From: Daejeonella oryzae DSM 19973
Lineage (GTDB): Bacteria; Bacteroidota; Bacteroidia; Sphingobacteriales; Sphingobacteriaceae
NCBI RefSeq assembly: GCF_000422945.1
Contig: NZ_KE383964.1
Location: 579,912 to 643,911 of the forward strand
Length of the DNA stretch: 64,000 bases
Direction of reading: 5' to 3'
How positions within the stretch are numbered: the first letter of the stretch is position 1; the number at the start of each line of letters is the position of its first letter. The notes under the pieces were generated by a model. That model saw only the letters and a list, made by a program, of their open reading frames with translations. It was not told where the DNA came from and ran no database searches. The translations under genes and the position numbers were made by a program. Positions 29,644 to 37,578 of this stretch are shown here, piece after piece.

Positions 29644-30601
29644 TTTTTGTATTCTTAAATTCACTGTAAGCGGTCATAATTTCTTTGTACCCGCAAGCTT
29701 TGGAGCTTCCCAGAAGAGGGTTATTTATCAGAATCAGATTATTTTCTGATTCAACTAACAGGGATAGTGCCTCCCATATATCTGTATCTGAATTGTTATA
29801 TAGTGTTGCTGCTGTTTCATCCTGTTCTGGAATAAAATTCCAGATATCAGCAATGGTTAAAGTTTTTAATTCCAGCTGAAAACGCTGCTCCTTAAAAAAG
29901 TCTTTCACGAAATTATTTTCAGGATGAAATAATAATTCGTAGGGTGTTCCGATCTGTATAATCTTCCCCTGGTCCATCAGACAAATGCGGTCGCCAAGTT
30001 CAAATGCTTCCGCAATATCATGCGTAACCATCACAATAGTTTTACCTTTTAGTTCATCAAGAGCGTTAAATTCTTTTCGGATGGCGGCCCGTGTTACCGG
30101 ATCTAATGATCCGAGAGGTTCATCCATTAATAATACCGGTGGATTGGCCATCAATGCTCTTGCAAGTCCCACCCGCTGTTGTTGACCGCCGCTTAACTGT
30201 TCGGGATATACATTTAGGAATTGTGACGCCGGCAGAGAAAGTTTCTCCAAAAGTTCTCCCGAGCGTTTATTTATTTTTTGTTTATCCCATTTAAGAAGCT
30301 TGGGGACAATCGCAATATTTTCAGCCACAGTATAATGCGGAAAAAGCCCGTTATCCTGTAATACATATCCAATTCCGCGGCGTAATTTTTCGGATTGTTC
30401 TGTTGTTATATCCCGGCCATTCAGTTCTATACTTCCTTTCGAAGGTTCTATCAACCGGTTAAGCATTCTCAAGGTAGTTGTTTTGCCGCACCCGCTGGTG
30501 CCAAGAAGAATAAGGGTTTCTCCATGCCTCACATTAAAAGATATAGAATCTACTGCTTTTAGTAGACCATAACTTTTACTCAAATTTTGCACCTTAATCA
30601 T
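29636..30601 (-). CDS. egtV: EgtV-like ABC transporter ATP-binding protein
   Basis: An OpuCA/ProV-type ATPase, 321 residues. It has Walker A GTSGCGKTT (about 34-42), signature LSGGQQQR (about 140-147), Walker B LLMDEPLGSLD and the switch MVTHDIAEAFELGDRI. The C-terminal extension lacks convincing CBS-domain repeats. It partners the fused permease downstream (8-nt overlap). Its own start overlaps the flavoprotein stop by 4 nt (ATGA-type), showing strong translational coupling. Confidence 0.88.
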   Translation of the reverse strand: MIKVQNLSKSYGLLKAVDSISFNVRHGETLILLGTSGCGKTTTLRMLNRLIEPSKGSIELNGRDITTEQSEKLRRGIGYVLQDNGLFPHYTVAENIAIVPKLLKWDKQKINKRSGELLEKLSLPASQFLNVYPEQLSGGQQQRVGLARALMANPPVLLMDEPLGSLDPVTRAAIRKEFNALDELKGKTIVMVTHDIAEAFELGDRICLMDQGKIIQIGTPYELLFHPENNFVKDFFKEQRFQLELKTLTIADIWNFIPEQDETAATLYNNSDTDIWEALSLLVESENNLILINNPLLGSSKACGYKEIMTAYSEFKNTKNE

Positions 30602-31986
30602 TTGGAATCAAGTGTCATAAACAGATTATTTAAAGATTCTGAATAGGTTGGATGTGCAAAAACTCCGTCCCGGATCTCTTCATAAGTAACCTTTCCCATC
30701 ATTGCCATCTGCAAAACGGTCATAATTTCTCCGCCCTCGGTTCCAATAACCGAAGCACCTAATATCTGCTTTGTTTTTGTATCTACCAGGGCTTTTATAA
30801 GGCCCCGGGTATCGCCGGTTTCAATAGCCCGTGCAACACGATCCATTTTGATCAGAGCAACTTTGTATTTTAACTTTTTTGATATGGCCTGCTTTTCATT
30901 TAAACCGATTCTTCCAAGCTGCGGATCAGTAAACATACAATAGGGTACCATCCGGTTCTTAATATTGATATCCTTTTCCTCCAATAAGTTTTTGATAATA
31001 ACCAGATGATCATTATAAGATGTATGGGTAAATGCCGGCCCACCTTTAATATCGCCTAAAGCGAAAATTCCCTTGATATTGGTTTGAAGTTTATTACTTA
31101 CTTTAAAAAATCTCCCTTCATCTGTCTGTAGACCTGCTGCTTCCGGGTTCAAAGACTCGCTGTTTGGTGTTCGGCCAACAGCCATAAGCAGGTGTGACCC
31201 ACGAATAGTTTTAGCCTTACCTTTTACATTAAGTGTGACGATAATGCTTCCGTTTTCATTCTTTTTTAAACTTTTTGTTTCTGAAGAAATTAGAATATTC
31301 AAGCCTTCTTCCTCCAAAATAATTTTTAGCTCAGCGGCTACATCATTATCTTCGCCTGAGAGAAACTGATCAGATCGTTCAACAATTGTTATTTTACTTC
31401 CAAAACGGCGAAACATCTGGCCAAACTCAAGAGCGATATAACTTCCGCCGATAATTATCAGATGTTCCGGGATTTCTTTTAAATCCAGTATACTCGTTGA
31501 ATCAAGGTAGTTTATCGTTTCAATTCCCTTAATTGCAGGAATTGTTGGCCTGCTGCCTGCGTTAATGAAAATCTTATCAGCGGTCAGCAAGAGATCTTTT
31601 TTATTTGCTGAGCTTAACTTTAGAGTTTTATCAGTAATGAAACTTGCTTCACCATACAGAATATCCAATCCCTTCACTTTTATTAAGTTAGTTTCCAGAT
31701 TCTCTCTGAAAGACCGAACTATTTTATCCTTTCTGCTGACGATCTTTTTAAAATCTACAGATATAGAACCTGTATTGATTCCCAGATATTTGCTGTTTTT
31801 TGAAAGATATGCTGATCGGGCTGAAGCGATCATAGTCTTGGTAGGAGTGCAGCCGTAATTTATACAAGTTCCTCCGATGAATTCTCTTTCAAGTAACGCT
31901 GTTTTATAACCTGCCTCAGCTAGTTTTTTAGCTAAAGGCGTTCCTGCCTGTCCGGATCCTATGATAATTGCATCATATTTTCTCAT
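30598..31986 (-). CDS. Pyridine nucleotide-disulfide oxidoreductase (mercuric-reductase/lipoamide-dehydrogenase-like)
   Basis: A 462-residue FAD flavoprotein. The FAD site is IIGSGQAGTPLAKKLAEAG and the redox-active disulfide is in GGTCINYGCTPTKTM (Cys spaced by four residues). The NAD(P)H loop is IIIGGSYIALEFG, then LMAVGRTPNSE and FALGDIKGGPAFTH. The C-terminal AHPTYSESLN carries the catalytic His. It lacks the HMA domain and C-terminal Cys pair of true mercuric reductase. Being locked in the ergothioneine operon, it may reduce an ergothioneine-related disulfide; this is inference. Confidence 0.88.
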   Translation of the reverse strand: MRKYDAIIIGSGQAGTPLAKKLAEAGYKTALLEREFIGGTCINYGCTPTKTMIASARSAYLSKNSKYLGINTGSISVDFKKIVSRKDKIVRSFRENLETNLIKVKGLDILYGEASFITDKTLKLSSANKKDLLLTADKIFINAGSRPTIPAIKGIETINYLDSTSILDLKEIPEHLIIIGGSYIALEFGQMFRRFGSKITIVERSDQFLSGEDNDVAAELKIILEEEGLNILISSETKSLKKNENGSIIVTLNVKGKAKTIRGSHLLMAVGRTPNSESLNPEAAGLQTDEGRFFKVSNKLQTNIKGIFALGDIKGGPAFTHTSYNDHLVIIKNLLEEKDINIKNRMVPYCMFTDPQLGRIGLNEKQAISKKLKYKVALIKMDRVARAIETGDTRGLIKALVDTKTKQILGASVIGTEGGEIMTVLQMAMMGKVTYEEIRDGVFAHPTYSESLNNLFMTLDSK

Positions 31987-31995
31987 CGATTCAGA

Positions 31996-32277
31996 TTATT
32001 TACTAATTTTTACGCCTTTCCAAAATGCTACATAATTTTTTATTTCAGATGCTGCATCCTTCGGATTTGGATAAAACCAGGCAGCATCGATATTTTCTTT
32101 ACCATGTGCAATCAGAGAATAATAAGAAGCAACTCCTTTCCAGGGGCAGGTAGTATGGGTTAAAGACTCTGTAAAAAATTCTTTCTTTACTGAATCAGCA
32201 GGGAAATATTCATTATTTTCAATGTTGATCGTATGATCACTTTCTGCTATTAGCTGATTGTTCCAAATTGCTTTCAT
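31996..32277 (-). CDS. DUF427 family protein
   Basis: A 93-residue DUF427 protein, first gene of the minus-strand ergothioneine operon and 9 nt upstream of the flavoprotein. The family signature is intact: FFTESLTHTTCPWKGVASYYSL and the aromatic AAWFYPNPKDAASEIKNYVAFW. The biochemical role of DUF427 is not established. The conserved Cys in TTCPWKG is a plausible thiol-active residue. Its position suggests it belongs to the same process. Confidence 0.9.
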   Translation of the reverse strand: MKAIWNNQLIAESDHTINIENNEYFPADSVKKEFFTESLTHTTCPWKGVASYYSLIAHGKENIDAAWFYPNPKDAASEIKNYVAFWKGVKISK

Positions 32278-32353
32278 AATTTTCGAATTGATGTTCTAAC
32301 AATTTTACGAAAAAAATATGAGGGTAGGATTCAGGAATGTCAGTACCGGGGCA

Positions 32354-32381
32354 TAAAAAAAGTCCCGATGAAGGGACTTTC
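32354..32381 (-). terminator. Terminator of the 32433-33290 lipoprotein gene
   Basis: A stem AAAGTCCC/GGGACTTT with the T run on the minus strand. It separates the lipoprotein gene from the ergothioneine operon. Confidence 0.85.
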
Positions 32382-32432
32382 TATTTGTCAGATCAGAAAT
32401 ATAGAGTTCTGAATAGCAGATCATCTGCTTGA

Positions 32433-33290
32433 TTATTTGCGAAGCGTAATCTCTTTACTTAACCCTGCACCTGTAACCATCGCTTTATCATCGCAATCAC
32501 CAGAACCATAATCCAGAGTTTTAGTAGCACCGGAACCAGAGGTAATCTCAGCACTGCCGGAAACGATAAATTTACAAGCTATCTTCTTGATCAAGGGCTT
32601 AACAATCATTACCGAAAAGCTTCTGCCTTTAGTATCAACGCCATTTGCAGAACCTGTGATGGAAAATACATCATCTAAAGGACTCGCTGTTAAAGATCCA
32701 TTAATTAATTCAATGGTATTAAGAGAGTTAAAGCTGAAGATTTTATTATTGTAAGTAATTTTGGCATCTTTTACCTCCACGCTGTAATTAAAATTGCCGG
32801 CTGTATTTTTTCCATTATTTGTAATAACCTGAGTCCCTTCAATTTTATGGCCATTAATCTCAAAGTTTTCGAATGTAACAGTTACTTTGGCACCGGGGTT
32901 TTTAAAGCGATCTGTAAATACAGCAATAACTTTTCCCTTACGATTTATATTGTCTGTTGTACATCCATCCCCAAAATCTATGGTAACTGTTTTTGGCCAG
33001 CTTGTATTTTTGGGAAGTATGGTAATCTCTCCGCAGGTATTATTAAACTTCGGCGTATTGGAAGATTCCTGAATCTGAATTCCTCTTTCTGAGTAACTGA
33101 ACAATACATCGAATTCTGATGATAAACTGCTCAGGCTTGCAAAGGCATCGAAAAAAGTTTCGGCTGCGGTTGCACTTTCCTCAATTGAAGTTAAATCATC
33201 ATCTTCTGTATTAGATTCTTTCTTACAGGATGTAGTAATAGTCAAGAGCATTCCCAGCATAATAACTGAGGAGTAAATTAATCTTTTCAT
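32433..33290 (-). CDS. Hypothetical lipoprotein
   Basis: A 285-residue lipoprotein (TITTSC lipobox followed by KKESN). An acidic linker precedes a beta-rich region that carries TVTIDFGDGCTTDNINRKGK and ends with ATKTLDYGSGDCDDKAMV. The two GDGC/GDCDD Cys-Asp motifs recall calcium- or adhesion-type folds but no family is recognised. The ATG at 33290 is used; a TTG two codons upstream is possible. It is monocistronic with its own terminator. Confidence 0.83.
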   Translation of the reverse strand: MKRLIYSSVIMLGMLLTITTSCKKESNTEDDDLTSIEESATAAETFFDAFASLSSLSSEFDVLFSYSERGIQIQESSNTPKFNNTCGEITILPKNTSWPKTVTIDFGDGCTTDNINRKGKVIAVFTDRFKNPGAKVTVTFENFEINGHKIEGTQVITNNGKNTAGNFNYSVEVKDAKITYNNKIFSFNSLNTIELINGSLTASPLDDVFSITGSANGVDTKGRSFSVMIVKPLIKKIACKFIVSGSAEITSGSGATKTLDYGSGDCDDKAMVTGAGLSKEITLRK

Positions 33291-33388
33291 ATTCAAGAAT
33301 TTTAAATAAATATAATACGTTTTATTCTCCTTTCGGTTTAAACTTAATGAAAATTCGGTTAAATTTCTTTTGCCAAAATCTTAACCTG

Positions 33389-33396
33389 TATTTTTG
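33389..33396 (+). promoter_or_regulatory. Candidate promoter -7 box of the gamma-synthase gene
   Basis: TATTTTTG matches TAnnTTTG and lies 17 nt upstream of the ATG. A TTTTG at 33368-33372 is a possible -33 element, slightly close. Confidence 0.5.
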
Positions 33397-33413
33397 CTCC
33401 CAAATTTTAATAT

Positions 33414-34553
33414 ATGAAATTCGGAACAAAAGCAATTCACGCCGGACAAGAACCAGATCCGGCAACAGGAGCTATCATGACTCCAATATATCAAACATCT
33501 ACTTACTGGCAGAAATCCCCGGGTGATAACAAAGGATTCGAATATTCAAGAGGAACAAATCCAACCCGTAAAGCCCTCGAAGGATGTTTGGCAGCACTGG
33601 AAAATGCAAAATACGGTTTAGCTTTTTCAAGCGGCATGGGAGCTACCGATGCGGTAATGAAATTACTCATGCCCGGTGATGAGGTTATTACAGGCAATGA
33701 TTTGTATGGAGGTTCGTATCGGATGTTCACCAAAATATTCGCCAATTACGGCATCAAGTTTCATTTCATCGATCTTACAGATGCATCAAACATCAATAAG
33801 TTTATTACGGATAAAACCAAACTGATCTGGATAGAAACGCCAACAAATCCCACCATGCAAATTGTGGATATTGCGGCAGTTTCTAAAATCGCCAAAGCAA
33901 ACAAAATTACTCTGGCGGTAGATAACACTTTTGCTTCGCCTTACCTTCAAAACCCGATTGATCTGGGAGCTGATATAGTAATGCATTCGGTAACCAAATA
34001 TCTGGGTGGTCATTCGGATGTGGTGATGGGTGCGCTGATGCTTAATGACGAAGATTTATACAAACGTCTTTGGTTTATTTACAACGCCTGCGGTGCTACA
34101 CCAGGTCCTCAGGATAGTTTTCTGGTTTTAAGAGGATTAAAAACCCTTCATTTAAGAATGAAAGCACATTGTGAAAATGGGCGACAGATCGCAGAGTTCT
34201 TAAAAACCCATCCAAAAGTGGATAAAATTTACTGGCCGGGATTTACAGATCATCCCAATCATGAGATCGCTAAAAAGCAGATGCGTGATTTCGGCGGAAT
34301 GATCTCTTTTACTATTAAAGGAGCCGATCTTCAGGAAACATTCCGTGTGGCCTCTTCATTTAAAGTATTCGCACTGGCAGAATCTTTAGGAGGGGTGGAG
34401 TCTCTGGTGAATCACCCAACTACCATGACACATGGTTCTATTCCAAAAGAGGAACGTGAGAAAGTGGGCGTAGTTGACAGTCTTTTACGCTTAAGCGTGG
34501 GCGTGGAAGATATTGAAGATTTGCTGGAAGACATTGAACAGGCACTGGCTTAA
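33414..34553 (+). CDS. Trans-sulfuration PLP enzyme (cystathionine gamma-synthase/lyase family)
   Basis: A Cys/Met-metabolism PLP-dependent enzyme of 379 residues. The PLP lysine is in MHSVTKYLGGHSD (about residue 195), with GLAFSSGMGATDAV, IETPTNPTM, VDNTFASPYLQNP and the C-terminal SLGGVESLVNHPTTMTH. The sequence does not separate gamma-synthase from gamma-lyase or beta-lyase activity. It could supply or consume cysteine for the nearby ergothioneine genes, but that is only neighbourhood inference. Confidence 0.92.
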   Translation: MKFGTKAIHAGQEPDPATGAIMTPIYQTSTYWQKSPGDNKGFEYSRGTNPTRKALEGCLAALENAKYGLAFSSGMGATDAVMKLLMPGDEVITGNDLYGGSYRMFTKIFANYGIKFHFIDLTDASNINKFITDKTKLIWIETPTNPTMQIVDIAAVSKIAKANKITLAVDNTFASPYLQNPIDLGADIVMHSVTKYLGGHSDVVMGALMLNDEDLYKRLWFIYNACGATPGPQDSFLVLRGLKTLHLRMKAHCENGRQIAEFLKTHPKVDKIYWPGFTDHPNHEIAKKQMRDFGGMISFTIKGADLQETFRVASSFKVFALAESLGGVESLVNHPTTMTHGSIPKEEREKVGVVDSLLRLSVGVEDIEDLLEDIEQALA

Positions 34554-34738
34554 GGAGAAAAGGAGCTAAGAACAAAGATTAAAGTGTAAGCCAAAAAATC
34601 GTGTACTCACAATTCTTTGTTCTTTATCCCCCCATTCACTAAAGTGATGCGAACAAAAAGCATAGATAAAAGAGTAAAGGAAATAAATGTGCAACAACAA
34701 ATCCTTGTTCTTTGCTCTTTATTCTTTAATCTATTAAA
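34551..34738. repeat. Heptamer (GAnnAAr) repeats flanking the gamma-synthase/PanE intergenic region
   Basis: Plus-strand steps GAACAAA and GATTAAA occur just after the stop at 34553. Complementary versions lie at 34611-34628 and, longest, at 34701-34738 (minus strand reads GATTAAA, GAATAAA, GAGCAAA, GAACAAG). The last ends 3 nt before the next ATG. Confidence 0.6.
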
Positions 34739-34741
34739 GAA

Positions 34742-35671
34742 ATGAAAAAAATACTCATAGCAGGAATCGGGGGTACAGGAGGTTTCTTTGGCGGAAAACT
34801 GGCGGCACATTATTTTAATTCAAATGATATAGAAGTCTATTTTCTATGTCGCGGCGAAAATCTGAAAACCATTCAGAAGAACGGACTTGAAGTAAAATCC
34901 GAAGGAAAATCATTTATCGTTCATCCGAAATTAGCAACCAATGATCCGCAGGAAATTGGAATTGCAGATTTATTAATTTGCTGCACCAAAGCCTATGATC
35001 TGGAATCAACGCTGAAGCAGATTGATTCATGCATTGATCGTAATACCGTTATTTTGCCTTTGCAAAACGGTGTCGACAGCTTTGATCATGTTCAGCAATT
35101 ATATACTCAAAATGAAGTATGGCGGGGTTGCGTTTATATCGTGGCGCATCTGGAAAAGCCGGGACTTGTAATTGATTCCGGACCTATACGTAAGTTGTTT
35201 TTTGGTACAGTTAATCAATCGGCTAAAAGCAATGAAAAGCTTTTATGGGCAGAAGATTTAATGAAGTCGGCCGGCATTGATGCTTCAAATCAGCAAAACA
35301 TTCTGCAAACCATTTGGGAGAAATTTATTTTCATTTCTACGATGGCTTCAATTACGTCTTATAAAGATCAAACCATTGGACAATTGGTAGAGAATCCTGA
35401 GAGCATGAAACTCCTTAATTCGCTTTTAAGCGAGATTAGAAAGGTAGCCAATGCAAATGGAATTGTTTTCGATGAAACAAATATTGAAAATGCGATTGCC
35501 CGGATGAAATCTTTATCCTACGAAACAAGTTCGTCCATGCACCGTGATTATCAGAACAAGAAGAAAACGGAAGTAGAAACCCTTACGGGATATGTAGTCA
35601 GGCTGGGCAAAAAATCCAATATAGAAACACCAGCTTACGAAATGGTTTACCAGAAACTGAAACAGGAATAA
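34742..35671 (+). CDS. 2-dehydropantoate 2-reductase family protein
   Basis: A ketopantoate-reductase-like NADPH enzyme (309 residues). The N-terminal Rossmann loop is IAGIGGTGGFFGGKLA, and CTKAYDLESTL, LPLQNGVDSFDHV and the C-terminal SSMHRDYQNKKKTEVETLTGYV are family signatures. It may serve pantothenate/CoA synthesis, but paralogues with other substrates are common. Its ATG follows a pyrimidine-rich heptamer repeat with no Shine-Dalgarno site. Confidence 0.9.
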   Translation: MKKILIAGIGGTGGFFGGKLAAHYFNSNDIEVYFLCRGENLKTIQKNGLEVKSEGKSFIVHPKLATNDPQEIGIADLLICCTKAYDLESTLKQIDSCIDRNTVILPLQNGVDSFDHVQQLYTQNEVWRGCVYIVAHLEKPGLVIDSGPIRKLFFGTVNQSAKSNEKLLWAEDLMKSAGIDASNQQNILQTIWEKFIFISTMASITSYKDQTIGQLVENPESMKLLNSLLSEIRKVANANGIVFDETNIENAIARMKSLSYETSSSMHRDYQNKKKTEVETLTGYVVRLGKKSNIETPAYEMVYQKLKQE

Positions 35672-35726
35672 AATTCATAATCAGAAACTTGTCCTCCTTT
35701 TATGAAATGAACTACTCGCTATTTTT

Positions 35727-35757
35727 GTTGTCTTTAATCCTTGCTCCTTAATCCAAT
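35727..35757 (-). repeat. Heptamer (GAnnAAr) repeat abutting the TIGR02757 start
   Basis: The minus strand reads GATTAAG, GAGCAAG, GATTAAA, GACAACA. It occupies the position of the ribosome-binding region, ending 3 nt before the ATG at 35761. Confidence 0.6.
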
Positions 35758-35760
35758 CCC

Positions 35761-36648
35761 ATGTCAGATAATCTGAAATCTTTTCTCGATTCAAAAGTAG
35801 AGCAGTACAACCGTCCGGAATTTATTAAGAACGACCCGATTGTTATTCCACACCTTTTTTCTGTTCAGCAGGATATTGAAATCATGGGTTTTTTTGCAGC
35901 CATGCTGGCCTGGGGAACCCGTAAAACCATTATCAGCAAATGTGCTGAACTGATTCAGAGAATGGACAGTGCACCTTATGATTTTATTTTAAATCACCAG
36001 GACAGCGATCTTCAGAATTTATTAGATTTTAAGCACCGCACGTTTAACGATACAGATCTGCTGTATTTTGTGAGTTTTTTGGAACATCATTACAATCAAT
36101 TTGATTCACTGGAAGATGCTTTTCTCCCGCCGGCTTTACGGGTTGAAAAACCTCCTGCTCTTCGTGAAGAATTCAGGGAGGAAAATATGCAAAATCCGGT
36201 TTCGAACATTTACAGTTCATCACCCTGTTATGCTGCAGAATTATCCGGATTACCAATCACCGAACCTTCGGCAGAGATTTTTCTCAATTATTTCAGAGAG
36301 TATTTTTTCTCTCTGCCTGATGTGCCTGAACGTACAAAAAAGCATATTTCGGCGCCTTTGCAAAAGTCGGCTTGTAAAAGACTGAACATGTTTTTGCGCT
36401 GGATGGTACGTCATGACGATTGCGGTGTAGATTTCGGAATCTGGAAAACTATTAAGCCATCACAACTGATTTGCCCGACAGATGTACATGTGGAGCGGGT
36501 TGCACGCAAGCTGAAGCTTATCGAACGCAAACAAGTCGATTGGAAGATGGCTGTAGAACTTACCGGGCATTTGCGTGAATTTGATCCTTTGGATCCTGTT
36601 AAGTATGATTTTGCTTTGTTTGGCCTGGGAATTGAAGAGAAGTTTTAA
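35761..36648 (+). CDS. TIGR02757 family protein with an internal insertion
   Basis: A conserved Bacteroidota protein of unknown function, homologous over its ends to TIGR02757: FFAAMLAWGTRKTIISKC, LNMFLRWMVRHDDCGVDFGIW and LICPTDVHVERVARKL are intact. At 295 residues it is about 40-45 longer than usual. The extra sequence lies around residues 121-170, begins with the doubled PPALR motif, and is low-complexity before the core resumes at FLNYFREYFFSLP. The helical core resembles HhH-GPD-like DNA glycosylase folds. The ATG abuts a heptamer repeat. Confidence 0.88.
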   Translation: MSDNLKSFLDSKVEQYNRPEFIKNDPIVIPHLFSVQQDIEIMGFFAAMLAWGTRKTIISKCAELIQRMDSAPYDFILNHQDSDLQNLLDFKHRTFNDTDLLYFVSFLEHHYNQFDSLEDAFLPPALRVEKPPALREEFREENMQNPVSNIYSSSPCYAAELSGLPITEPSAEIFLNYFREYFFSLPDVPERTKKHISAPLQKSACKRLNMFLRWMVRHDDCGVDFGIWKTIKPSQLICPTDVHVERVARKLKLIERKQVDWKMAVELTGHLREFDPLDPVKYDFALFGLGIEEKF

Positions 36649-36741
36649 TTGGAAAAGTAGATTATCAAATACACTGTTAACCCTTTGCTATCCCTGCTTA
36701 CAATTTCCAGGTACATATTTTTATCTGCTTAATATTTTTAT

Positions 36742-37557
36742 ATGAAATTTAATTTACCCCTGTTACTATCCTTTGTTCTTTTATCCTTGCCGGGATTCGC
36801 ACAGAAAAAAGATTCTCCTTACAAAACCACTTTAAAAATTGACGGTCCGGCCATTGCGGCAGGTATAGGTATGAGTTATTTGGGATTGACGTTGATTCAA
36901 AATATCGAACCTCTAACCGATGCAGAATTAGCTGCTAAATCTTCTTCCGATGTGTTTTTTATAGACCGTCACACGGCCGGTGATTTTTCAAGGCGTGCAG
37001 ACAAAGACAGTTATATACCTTTTTACGGTTCTTTTGCGGCGGTTCCAATTGCGGCTTTACTAAATAAGAATCAGCGTTCGCATATGGGGCAGGTGATGGT
37101 TCTTTTTGTAGAAACTATGGGCTTAACGGGTTCTCTTTATACCATGACTGCCGGCACCATCCGCAGAAGCCGACCGCTGGTTTATAGCACAAATGTATCT
37201 GACGGAAGCCGCAAAAGTAAAGATGCGCAACGTTCGTTTTTTGCAGGGCATACTGCCGCAACTGCTTCTGCAACTTTTTTTGCAGCAAAAGTATTCAATG
37301 ATTTTAATCCCGACTCAAAAGCCCGGCCGTATGTATGGGCCGCAGGCGCAGCAGTTCCGGCAGTTGTTGGTTATCTCCGCTATAAAGCCGGAAAGCATTT
37401 TTTAACTGATAACTTACTGGGTTATGCCATCGGGGCAGGTGCAGGTATTTTGGTTCCACAGCTCCATAAAAAATCTAATAAAAGAGAAATTGCTGTTCAG
37501 CCCATCGGCGGAGTGGATTTTCAGGGATTAAGTCTGACATATAAGCCCGGCAAATAA
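36742..37557 (+). CDS. PAP2 family phosphatase
   Basis: A 271-residue membrane-associated PAP2 acid phosphatase, with a signal peptide (about residues 1-20, ending FAQ). The three catalytic motifs appear as RRSRPL, RSFFAGHTAAT (in place of PSGH) and YKAGKHFLTDNLLGY. It would dephosphorylate lipid or isoprenoid pyrophosphates. The FFAGH variant keeps the catalytic His. Confidence 0.9.
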   Translation: MKFNLPLLLSFVLLSLPGFAQKKDSPYKTTLKIDGPAIAAGIGMSYLGLTLIQNIEPLTDAELAAKSSSDVFFIDRHTAGDFSRRADKDSYIPFYGSFAAVPIAALLNKNQRSHMGQVMVLFVETMGLTGSLYTMTAGTIRRSRPLVYSTNVSDGSRKSKDAQRSFFAGHTAATASATFFAAKVFNDFNPDSKARPYVWAAGAAVPAVVGYLRYKAGKHFLTDNLLGYAIGAGAGILVPQLHKKSNKREIAVQPIGGVDFQGLSLTYKPGK

Positions 37558-37578
37558 AAAATTTAGAATTTACCTGAA

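Noticed and set aside
30598..31986. True mercuric reductase (merA)
   Set aside because: No HMA domain, no C-terminal vicinal Cys pair and no mer genes nearby.
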